Shown here: positions 50,461-62,400 of the stretch, piece by piece
Position numbering within the stretch: position 1 is the stretch's first letter
Layout of the letters: every line of letters starts with the position of its first letter
NCBI GenBank assembly: GCA_026936335.1
Contig: JAPMXV010000070.1
Location: 186,001-250,000 of the forward strand
DNA from: Mantamonas sphyraenae
Taxonomy: Eukaryota > CRuMs > Mantamonadidae
DNA length: 64,000 nt
Direction of reading: 5' to 3'
Position numbers and translations under genes: made by a program
Notes under the pieces: generated by a model
Told to the model about the DNA's origin: nothing
Database searches by the model: none
What the model saw: the letters and a program-made list of their open reading frames with translations, nothing else

Positions 50461-53400
50461 TCACACGTCGTAGTCGGCGTCGATCGCAACACAGTTGGTG
50501 ATGGAGATCAACATCTCCTTCTTCAGCTCCTCTGCACTGCCATAGTTGCGCAGGTAGAGTTGGAAGAAGCAAGTGGCTGCACGTGGCAACCCGTTTTGCT
50601 GTCGCTGCACCTTGAGTTTGTCGCTCCAGCGCTTGCCGCTCATGGGCAGCCGCTCGCGACCGTACACAAAGCGAAGGAACATCGAGCGTTCGGCGTCGCT
50701 AAACTCCTCCAACACTTTCCACAGATACACCACAGTGATGCTCTCCGAGTCAAAGTCCCGATACACTGTGTTGCTCTTCAGCAGGTTGACGTCGATGTGC
50801 GGGGAGCCACACACCATGATTTCAAGCTCGCGCCAGTTGAACATCTGCAGCACCATCGACGGCACCACCGACGACAAACCCTTGCCCATCGCCTGCGTCT
50901 GTCGCGCACACTCGTTCAGACGCGTTGCATACACCAGCGACACGTATTCCAGACAGTTGTCCTTGGTCACAGCGATGTTGCGTCCTCCCTCCTTCAGCTC
51001 CACCTCCGATCCGTCGCTCAGCTGGGTCACAAACACCTCATCGATGGTGTCTGCAAACATGGCTGCGTCCACAGAGTCGTCCCGTGCCAACTGTTCCAGT
51101 TGGTCCAATGCCTGGCCTGTAAACTCGTCGATGTCCGTCAGGTCTTTCCTGCCCAGACTCTCTCCCACCAGCGGTTTCCACACCAGCGCGGGCACATCCA
51201 ACACAATAGGAGAACCCGTGCGGATGGCCACACCGATGACCTTGCCCACAAACTCAAAGTGGGCCAATTGCTGGCCAGATGTGGCCGACGGCTTTGGCAC
51301 AAACTTGTCCCTGTTCTTGCCCATGCCGATGCCCTGTGTGGCCAACGCCGCGTTCTTGCACGGAATCATCAGTCCCAACTCCTCACTCACCAGCTCCTGT
51401 GTGATTTGCGTAATCGAGTCACGGTACGGCCCGCCCGCATCGGCGGCTCCCTCGCCTTCAAACTTGACCCTCCATGCACGCTCGCTCGCGCGCAGACGCA
51501 CGGGCGCCACGCTGTTCAGCTGCCGCGAAGCCTGTTCAAACACACTCTCCGTCTTGGAAATACGCGAGATGGTGATTTGTGGAATGCCCATTTGCCCGTC
51601 GCCAAACGTCGAGTTGGGTGTCACTGTGGGCATCGAGCGGCTGATGCGTTCCATGATGGCCATCTTGTGGTCTGTCAGCAACAAGTCACGCAGCGAACAC
51701 AGCTGGTGTGCCAGGCGTCCTTCGCTCGACATGCTGTTCACGTCAAAGAACGGCAGATGCTGGATCATCAGCGTGCTCCACGCAAGCAAGCCCGTCGCAA
51801 GGAAGCGCAACACAGGCACTTCCAGCTGCTTTAGATGCGGGTACGGCAACAAGTCGCTCGCCGTGGTCACCATAAAGTCGCCTTGGTGCACAAGCGACGG
51901 CAGGCCGTTCTTGCGCACCGACGATTGCAGAACGCCATCGTCTGCGTGCAGATTGCCATCCAGCGGTTGTGATGCCCTGTGCCAGCGTTGATCACAGAGC
52001 CATGGCTGCCTCCGACGCCATCGCTTGGGCCGCTGCTGCTGCTGCTGCTGCTGCTGTTGTTGTCCACGCCGCCCAATGTCAGCGGCGAAACCGAATGCAG
52101 AGAGCCTCCGTCCGAGCTGCTGCTCCGTCGATGCTGGCTGTTTCGTTGCCTCCGCTTGCTTTGGCTTTGCCCTTGGACTTTGCCGAGGCCGCTGCGGCCA
52201 GTTCCGAGACATTGAGCGTGGTGGACGCCTGCGGCGTCCCCGGCACGTCGTCGGTGACCGACTCCTGCAGGCGCATGCCCATGTGAATGACGTCCGGCAG
52301 TGCAGCCGTGCGGATGGCAGTCAGAGCACGCTGGTCCTGGTACACCGGATGCAACACGATGCGGAAGCCCCAACGGGTGTCAAAGGAGCTGTCCTTCTGT
52401 GCGTTGATTTCCACCGTCACGCGGTCGTGGCTGACCATCCTGCAAAAGTGTTTGCTGCTGTTCTGCTGCTGTTCGTTGTCGCCCGACCCGTTGCCGTTGA
52501 TTTGGCTCATCTCGAATGCAGAAAAGCCTGAAATGTCGACGTTTGCATCCAGGTCACAGCGACGGTCGAAAAACACGTACACCACCGCTGCGCCCGGAAA
52601 GTGCGCATTGTATCGGAACAGCTTCTTGTTGCTGTCTGCACCCTGCCCTTTGTCGTTCTTGCAGATGGGGTGCGGGCTTTCCAAACCCACCATGTTGTAC
52701 GACGACACAGCCACGCGTTGCATCAGCAGCGGGTGCAAACGACGTTCAGACATGCACTCCAGCGCCTCGGTGCACACCAGCCAGTTTTCCAGCCAGTCTT
52801 GCTGCCTGCCCGGCAGCCTGTCCCATTGGTGTGCTGGAAACTGTTGCATGTACGCCTTTTCCTCCTCGGTGAGCTGCACCACTGTCTTTTTGCTTTCCAG
52901 GCTCTGCGAGCCCATCTCTGAGGGCAAGGGTACCTCAATGTGCACGTCCACCTCGTTCTCCTTGCCCTTGGTGCCGCCTCGTCCCCGATTGCGCTTGCTG
53001 CGTTTGCCTCCGTCGTCGTCCTCGTTGTCCTCGTTGTCCCCGCCTGCGGTGATGTTTACCTCCATTGGCTGTCCAAATGGTTCCATCACAAAGCCAATGC
53101 CTGAACGGATCTGCGCAACAAGCGACTTGGCCTGCTTGGGTTCCTTCGCCGTGTCTTTGCTCTTGCCCTTGCCCTTGATATCCTTGCTGATGCTCAGGCT
53201 GCCACTGCTGCTGCCACCCTCGATGCCAACCTCACTCGACTCGTCTGTGTCCAGTGACGTCGTGCGGTTCCTTTGTTTGTCCATCACAAATGGCGATAGC
53301 TGCCTGGGCGTCGCCGAGGCACTGTTTGCCGCAGAGCTGGACTCGCTGTCCACCTGCAACTCGGGGATGGGGCCTGGAGACGACACGCGCTCTGAGCTGG

Positions 53401-56400
53401 CATCACCAGCATCGTCGCCGGTGTTGGTGCTGCTGCTCTCGGTCTGCTGATGCTGCTGCTCGTTCGCGAGGGCCTGCTGCAGGGCCTGGCTGTCCACAGC
53501 TTCGTGCGAACCGCGCTGCTCCTGTAGGTCGTGTGTACGCCAGCGTGCCAGGCGACCGCTGATTGCCTCGTTGTCTGACTCGCTCACACTCACGTCAAGA
53601 GCGCTGACAGCCGGCTCGAAGCCAGTCTCGCGCTGCTGCACAAAGCGTGCACGAGGGTCGGTCCACGACAGCGTTTGTGCCTCACTGCGGTGACGCGAAC
53701 CAAAGCGCATGCCTCCAAGACCAGAGTCATCCGACGTCGGTTTGGCTTCCACGGAGGTCATGCCCCACCCGCCCATACCGTTGATCTCTTCCACAATCAC
53801 AGATGCTTCGATAAACACGTCGGTGTCGATGGGTGCCAGACGGGTGGCAAACCAGGCGTCATGTGACTGGTTCAGCACTTCCGGCAGTTCACTCAGTGCT
53901 GTGGTAAGCTCTGCACGTGTGATTCCGCGAGGCATCACACGAGCAAACAGCTCAAGCACAAGCCGCAGGTTGTGGTCGTTCGGAGAGTGCTTTGTCCAGT
54001 ACTTGGTGCTGCTGTTCACCCTGTTGAAGATGTTGGTCAGAGCAAGCACAAGCATGCGAGTTGCGTTGCCGTGTTCTCGCAGAATCTCTTCCCTCTTGTG
54101 CTGCAGCAAGCGGATGAGCAATGCCATCAACGAGGACATGCTCAACACCGAGCGCTGCACCACGGCCGCCATGTTCCCATCGTTGTTGGCCTCACTGGGT
54201 GGCATTCCCAGCGGCTGCACAATCGCCTTGTGCACAAAGTCCACCACGAGGCCAAACACACGCGTGTGCATGCGATCCTTCTCTTCCAGATTGCACTCGA
54301 GCAGCGTTTCTACAAGCCACGCGCCGTATGCAATCGATTTGGGCTCCAGCATGCGCTTCCACAAGCCCTTCTTGACCAGCGCCGTGTTCAGCCACTGCTG
54401 CGGTGTCAACAACAGCTCCAGAAGCTGCACGTTGAGCGGTGCTTTGACCAAACCCCTGGTATTTGCCGCGTGCGCCTCTGCGGACCCCTGCAGGATGATC
54501 GAACGCACACGCTCCTGCAACTGGTTCAGGTAGCGCTCATCGTCCGTCTCCAGCTCGTACAGCGACAGTTCGCGTGCACTCTCATCGTCGTTGTCGGTCA
54601 CAGCCGTATGGTCCTGCACTGCGACGCGCAAGAACACATTCAGGTGGCTGGCGTTGTCTGCAAATGCGCGTGTGATCTTGTCCCCTGCCGTGTCGAGCAG
54701 CGCCAGCATGGCCTGCTGTGCGCTACGGTCCACCTGCGCTTTGTACATCAGCTGCAGGTAGCCCTGCGTCTCAGCGTAGCTCTGCTGCGTGTACCAAATG
54801 TCGCATTCCGGTTTCACGGCCACCGTGCTCAGATCCTCATTTGGCTTGCGGTGGCGCACCTGTGCCAGGTTGTAGCGTGAGTTGACCACTGCAAAGCCGT
54901 CGCGGTCCGCCAAAGCCACACCCGTGCCCAGCAGCCACTTTTTGGTGTCAAGGAACGGGTACAGAAGCTCGTAGCAGACGTTGTTGTCAATGTGCCTGCC
55001 TTCGCCCTGTGTCAGCGTAACCGTCTCCCTCGATGCCCTGCTGATGCGTACAAGGTCCATCAGCTCACGGTGCACACCTGTCGTGGCCACCGAGTCATCT
55101 GCCGCGTCTTCGGTCTCCACGGTTGCGCTCGTGGCATCCTCGTTGCCACTCTTGGCAATTGTGGAGCTGGTGCTGTCACTGGAGCTCTTTGACGTGCTAA
55201 CCGATGTGCTGCTCGACGTGTTTGTGGCATCGTTGTCAGAGCCAACGTCTTTGCCGCTGTCGTCACCGGAGGCCGAGGTGCTGCTGCTGCTGCTGCTCTT
55301 GCTCTCACTCCCGCCCTCCACACCATCGCTGGCCAGTTCATCGCGCACGCGCTTCTCATAGGCGTACTTGGTCACAGCTTGGCCAAAGTTGCACAAAAAG
55401 TCGAGCATGGGGCCACGCACGACGAGCGGAAACAGACGAGCGCCGGGCATGCACGAGAGGTCCATGCGCGACGCCGCATCCTCCACCAGGTTGCCGTCGT
55501 GTGTGAAAAACATGTCTCCGGTGCGTGTACTGATACCCGTGCCATACACGCCGTCGCGAGGCCGTGTGGTGCACTCCTTCTCAAGCACATCTTCGCTCGC
55601 GGGCTTCCAATCCAACAGAGCCGCCACCGACTCGTCCAGCGTCACGTCGATGGCATCCACCGACGCATTTGCTGCGGCTGCAATCGTGCTGGACGGCTTT
55701 GAACCCGAGCTCTTGCCTGCGCTATAGCTGAGCTTGGACGTGCGTGCCATGGGCGACGTCGATCTCGGCGCAAGGCGCAAGATCGAACGTGGCTCTGACG
55801 ACGTCGAGTTGGGCGTGCCTTCGGTCGACGAGGGCGTGCTAAAGTTAAACACGTGGGACTGCGTCGTCGAAGCCTCGGCCGCCTGCTGCTGTGCATGCAG
55901 GTCGCGTGCAGGGATGCGGTCGCCTCCGTCGCGTCCATTGTCAAACAGACGGTCGAAATCGTCGTCCGCTTCACCGTCCGAGATAACCCCGGACACGTCC
56001 TCTTCGTCATCGAAGCCTGCTTGGTTGCTCGTGTTGCGAGTCCTGTCAAAGTACGAGCGCAACGCGCGTTCGCTTCGTCGTTGCTCCTGGATGCTGACCA
56101 TGCCACCATTCATCGCGGGCTCGCTGCTGTTGGCTGCGCTGTCTGCCGGTTCAGATGTTTCTGCACCCGCCCTTTCTTCCATCGTCGTGCTCCTGCTGCT
56201 CGTGTGGCGTGTGCGTCCGCCAAAGCGCCGTCCGCCAAAGCGCCCGCCCGACGTACTTCCCGACGGCGCCGAACTCGTCGAGTTGGGCGTGTCCTGGTCA
56301 TCCGCAGCCGAAGTGGTGCTCGTGGTGGATGACGGTGTCGCAACCTCCTCGGCATCCTCGGCCTTTCTCGCCCGCCCAAATCGCCGGGACCTGGCTTTGG

Positions 56401-59400
56401 TCTTGGGCGTGGTGCTGCTGTTGTCGTTGCTGTTGCTGCTCTCGCTGCTCGCCTTGGTGGGCGTCTTTTTGCCAAAGCGAGAGCCCTTCGGGGGACGCGA
56501 CGACGTGGAGCTTTCGGGCGCAGATGCGGTCGAGTTGGGTGTGTCCGACTGCTGTTCGCGAAGGCCGAACCGATTGGATTTGGACGGGCTCGGGGTGCTG
56601 TTCTCGTTCAACGGTCTGCTTGCACTCTTCCTTGTCTCCGTACCAGTGCTGGTCGATGCCTTGGCGTGCGTGGTCCTTCGTTGGGTCCTGACAACGGATT
56701 CGGAAATGACCACATCCTCGCCGAGGCCAACAATGCTCTCTTCCTCCCGGAAATCTTCCTGGCTGTCTTTTGCGCTTGTCTTGCGGCCTCGGCGGAAGTT
56801 GGTGGCGGTCGGGAAATCTGAAGGGGCGTGCGTCGCGCGCAAATGCTCGCGCGGGATGTCTGCACTCAGGTTCTCGTCCTCATCGTCATTGTTACCATCT
56901 GCTGATTGGATGTTCTTGTTCAACTTGCGGTTCCTGTTTGCGCGTCGTCGTTCCTTCTCGCGTTCCTCGCTGCTCTTGATGCGACGTCCGCCGAAACGAG
57001 CCCTCGCGCCACCGCTGCTTCTCGTCGTGGGTGACGTTGTGGATTCCGTGGTCGTCTCACTGTTGGTCGATTCCGAGCTTGTTGTACTCGTTGTGCTTGT
57101 GGTGCTCGTGGTGCTCGTGGTGCTCGTGGTCTCGGCCGCGGTTTCGGCTTCTGCCTCGGCTTCGGCCTCGGCTTCGGCCTTCACATCCGTCTTGGCCTTG
57201 ATCACAGACGGTTTCTTCTCCACCGTACCACTCCTGCTGCTGCGCCAACCAGAGCTACGCTCCTGCCTCCTCGGGCTGGTGCGTCCGCGCGAGCCGATGC
57301 GCGGCGTACTCTCGCCACTCGGGCTTTCGCCACCCGAGAGGGAGTTGGACGACGAGCTACGACCCGAGCTGCGTCCAGAGCTGCGTCGTCGGTGGCTACG
57401 CGGATGACGCTGCAGCAGGCTTCGTGCGTTTGCGCTGCCCGACGTGTCGTCGCTGCTCCAGGCTTCGTCTTCCGATTCGCTGCTGTTCAGACTTTCCACC
57501 TTGCCCTCCAGCTCGTCCACATCCGCCTCGGGTACGTCCGACGACTGATCCTTCGCTGGAGATGCACTCGAGTCGCCCAACTTGGCCCCGTCTTGGCCTG
57601 ACGAGCGTTTTGGCGCAAGGAATCCGCGTGTGGCACGCTTCTCTAGGCTGGTGCCGTTGTTGCGCCTCTCGCTGCGGTTGCCGCCACCATGCAGGCTGCG
57701 CAGGTTCTGGCCAATGGAGCTTCGTTGCTTGCTGTTTCCTCCGCTGTGGTGCTTGATGATGGGACGGATCTGCTCGGGCTCCAGCACCGATTCAAACAGG
57801 TGGTCGGCTTGGTCGGTGGTGGCAGTGAACGCACGGCCATTAAAATCGTAGCATACCATGTGCATGTGCTTACCATCTTCGTCGAGAAGGGCGTAGCCAA
57901 GCATGAGCTGCGAGACAATCACCGTGTCATGCGTGCGGATGGGACGCGCCTTAGTCGCCACCTCGTAGTAGAAACTAGGCACTTGCGGGTGGTCGAGCGG
58001 CACAGAGGTGTTGGCTCGCAGCACCACAGAGCCTTCGTTGATGTTCTGGTACTTGTTGACCGAGCAACGCCAGCTGTCGACCCAGGCGCCGGTCTGCAGG
58101 TGGGTAAAATCCAGGTACGTGGGCAGATGCGTGTCCAGGCATCTGTATGGCGATGCAGGCACGACGTTGCTGTACGGAGACGGGGCCAGCCGCATGATGT
58201 GTCGCTCCGACGCTGCAGTGACCTGACTGAGCTTGCGGTTGAGCTCGGGCAGGTTGTTCTGATGCTCGGCAATGGCAAAGAGGTTGGACAACAGGCCGTT
58301 CTGCATGAGCCAGTCGACAGCACGTGGATTGCTCATCAGCTTGCTGAGAGCGCCCATGGCATGTGTGCGCAGCTGCAGGAACTGGGTCTGCGCAAGCGTG
58401 GGCACCTGGGGCACGGGCAGGTCCAGCGAAAGCAGCACGTTGCGGAACACATCCAGGCACTCGGGTTCGTCGAGTTCCAGTTTGTTCATGTCCACGGTGA
58501 CCTCCGGGAGCACCGCAAGGTCCACGGGGTGTTTGTATGCCACGACTTTGAGATCGTTGCAGTCGGAAATGCGCACCGGGCGAGCTGTGAAGCGCACATC
58601 CTGCGAGACATACGCAGTGGCGTGGTCGCCCTTGACGACAGATACACGTGCGCCCACGCGCAGGTCGTCATGGTGGTTGCCGAGGACGACAAACGCACTG
58701 AGGGCCATGGCCGCCACCATGCGTGCGTCGGCTCCGTCCTGCTTCAGCGTGAGCAGCTGTGCAGGAGACACGTTGTCCTCATTGCTGTTGTGGAATAGTG
58801 CCTGTACGTTGACCATCGCCTTTGTCAGCTGGCGCTCTACGATAGGCCTCCACTCGGTGTCGTTGAGGAGTGTGCGAAGCAGCATGATCAGCTCGCTGGC
58901 CATGTCGTGCATGGCCTCGGGATCTTTGGTGTAGCCCTGCTTGCCTTGCCACACGTTCAGAGCCTGCCAAATGTTGCGATCAAAGCTGCTTGCGTACGGC
59001 ACCGGCAGCATATTGATGTCCACGCGGCCCGGCGGCGTGCTGCTCGAATCGTCATTCTTGGACACGGCGCTTGTACTCCTCGTCGAGTGGCCAAATAGAG
59101 AGGATGACCCTTCGTTGTTGGGTGCTTGGCCGAAGCGGCCTGCGTTGCGGTTGCCAAAGCCACCGCTGCGTTGGCCAAAGCCGCCACTTCCCATTCCAGG
59201 TCCCATCGCACCTCCACCTCCACCGCCAAAGCCGCTGCCGAAGCCTCCGCCTCCGCCGCCACTGCCACCAAAGCCGCCGCTTCTTCCTCCGCCGAATCCT
59301 CCACCGCCGCCAAAGCCACCGCCGCCACCACCGCCGAATCCACCACCGCCGCCAAACGTGCTGTTTGTGGTGTTGTTGCTGTTGCTTGGTGCTCCAAAGA

Positions 59401-62400
59401 TGCTCCTGCCCGAATTGTTGCTGCTGTTGTCATCTGAACTGCGCTGCTGGAACAGCGATCCGCCCGATCCGCTTGGGCGGTTGGTGCTGTTGGAGTTGGC
59501 ATTGGAGCTTCCACCCAACCGCAAGCCGCCACCTCCACCTCCACCAAAGCCACCTCCTCCTCCGGCGCCGCCTCCAAAGCCTCCAAAAATGCCACCGCCG
59601 CCGAGGAGGATTTCTACGGCCTGTTCGCTGTTGTTTTGTGTACGTCGAAGGGCTGCAATGCTCTGGTCGCGATCAAAGCCCATTTCCAGAAGCGATGAGA
59701 GTTGTTCCGGGTCGACCTGGATCTCTTCGCGGAACGAACTGGACTCGGGTGCACGCAGGGTAGGGGCGCTGGTTGTGTCCGCTGCCCGGGCGGTGCTCCC
59801 CTCTGCAACGGCGGAAGACCACGCACTGTTGCTCCTGCTTTCCTCTTGACTGGCACTGGAATCTGTGCTGGTGTTTGCGGCATCGTCGGCCTGATCGTCA
59901 TCTCCACCATCGTCTTCCTCCTCGTCGTTGCTGCTACTTGCTCGGCCAAAGCGGGCGGAGCGTCGGCGGCTGCCGCGTGTGCGTCGTCCTCCACGCCCGC
60001 CTTTGCCATGAGCGTCGTCTTTGGTAGACGACGGATCGACCACTGGGCGCACGTTTGCCAGGAGATCTGCCTCCTCCACGACAGTGGTGGAAGTAAGATG
60101 AGAGCGAAGAGACAGCAGGGAGCCCGAGTGCATCACCATGGCTTGGATGAGGTTGTCTCCGTCGCGGATGGGATGCGAAAGTTCCTCATCCTGGTGTGTG
60201 GCAGTCCAAACAAAGTCGAGGGAGTTTGCCACGGCAGTGGGGCCTGCGTGGATGAGGATGGTGCGCGCAAGTCGACAGAACGTGCGCTGGATGACAGTGG
60301 CCTCGGAAGTCATGAGACTGAGCAGAATGTTCATGCTGGAAGCCGAGGCGAGATACCTGCAGGCTGGCGGGGACAGGTCGCAAATGAGCTGCAGGAGTTG
60401 GAGGCGCCACACGACATGCTCGATCAGCATGCAGACCACGCGCAGATTTGTGGTGTCGCACGTGAGCGGGTAAGTCTCACGGATGTCGTCGAGGAGCACT
60501 CGGATGACGTATGCCTGCAAAGTCGTGAGGTCGTTTGCGTTGCGTGCACCAGACACGAGAGCCGAGTCGTCGCTTGCGTGTGCGTCGTCACGAGGTGACT
60601 CGAAGCACTGCAGGGCAAAGAGACGTGTTTGATCCATGGCTTGGATGTATGCAAAGGTAGGTTGGCTCATGCTTGCACGCACAGTGGCTTCGAGCTCCTG
60701 CGTGACGAGCGATCGCGATCGGTTGACGAGAACTTCCATGATGGCAGTGTCGACGAGCGAATCGTGGTCGGCACGGTAGACACGCATGTTGAGGAGCTCC
60801 ATGGCGTTGTGGGAGATGCGTGTGGAGACCAGATAGAGGCGTGTATCCGATGATTCAAGGGGTGCCAAGTCGACGTGCACGAGCGAGCAGATGGTCTTGA
60901 TCAGGCGGATGAAACTGGCCAAAAGGGACTTGAGCTGCATGGCGCCCGCTGCGTTGACACACAGCATGTAGTCGTACGGGGCAGTGAGTTTCGCGCCGGT
61001 GCCCTCCCTCATCAGCTGGGCGAGCGTGAAACGCACGATGTCCAGGACGTGACCTGCACTGTAGTGTGAGCGAAGGAGGACAATCAGATCGTCAAACATG
61101 CGAATGGCGTGCGCGCGGTTGATGGCGAGCTCGCGATGTTGCATCAGCTGCAGCTTGAGTGTTGAGACGTCGACCTCCTCGGCGTACACAAAGTCAAAGA
61201 TGGCTTGGACGGCCGGGTTAGGGTTGTGTGTGCCTGTCGAGGCGCGGTTCTCAATCATCTGCAGTTGCTCGAGGCTGTCTGCGTCAAAGTCGATTTCCCC
61301 TTCGCCGAGTGAGCTTTGCTTGTGCAGCTGCTTGCTGTCGGTCTCTCGCACGGTCTTCCACATGCTCAGAATGTTCTTTGATTGGATGAGCGTGGCTGAG
61401 GAGCTACGAAGCATCGGTGGAGGCTTGGGTGCGTCGCTGTCAGACAACTCGAGCTCGGAGCTGCTCTCTGCCTTCATGGAAACCGTGCGGTTGAGTTTGT
61501 TCAGAGGTTGCACCATGGCCGGCGACGGGGTCGAAGGCGTGGATGGAGACGGAGTCGAGGCGGGGGCGGAGGGAGACACGGTCAGAGCGGGCTTCACGCC
61601 AAGGAGAAGCTGGATCTTCGCCGCCAGCTCCTTGCAGATGGACTCGTACTTGTCAGCCGGTGCAGAGACAGAGGTTGTGACTGCGGACGATGAAGAGGAG
61701 GAGGAGGAGGAGGAGAAGAAGAAGGTGTGTCTTCCTTGGGTTCGTTCGTTTGCTCGGCCGATTGAGAGGGTGCTGCATCGGCCTCCGGGGCTGCCGGCGC
61801 TGAAGGTGCTGGTTCAACGGCCTCACTGGCCTCTGTGGCGCCGGCTTCGGCCATGGAGATGGAGAAGCCACCACCAGCGAGGGGCTGAGAGGTGGGCGTG
61901 TTTTCCCCAAGGACGGCCGACGAGGAACTGGTGTCGCTGTCCTCGTTGCTGCTGCTGCTGCTGCTGCTGTTGCTGCTGCTGTTGCGAGCGGCTTCGGTGT
62001 TGGGAGAGGATGAAGACGACGACGAAGATGCCAAGGCGATGGCAGACTCGTCACGTGTGAAGCTACGCTCGTTGTGGAGCTGGCGCACGTGGAAGCGGAT
62101 CTTGATGGCGCGTGCCCAGATATAGACAAGGTTGTCAGGGGGTGTGGGAGGCGCTGTAGCTGCGCTGTCGGCTTCGTTTTGCGTGTCGACGAGCAGCTGT
62201 GCAAACTGAAAGGCCTCGTCGATGCAGCCGAGATGTTTGAGGATGACTGCGACAAGCTGACGCTCGAGGCGCGAAACGCTCGGTGTCGCCTTGACGGTGC
62301 GTGCGAGCTTGTTGTTTGCAAGCGATACCTTCATGAGGGTTTTGTCGAGGAGGACGGCTTGTGTGGTGCGCTGGTGCACAAAGTCGGCCAGGAAGTCCTC

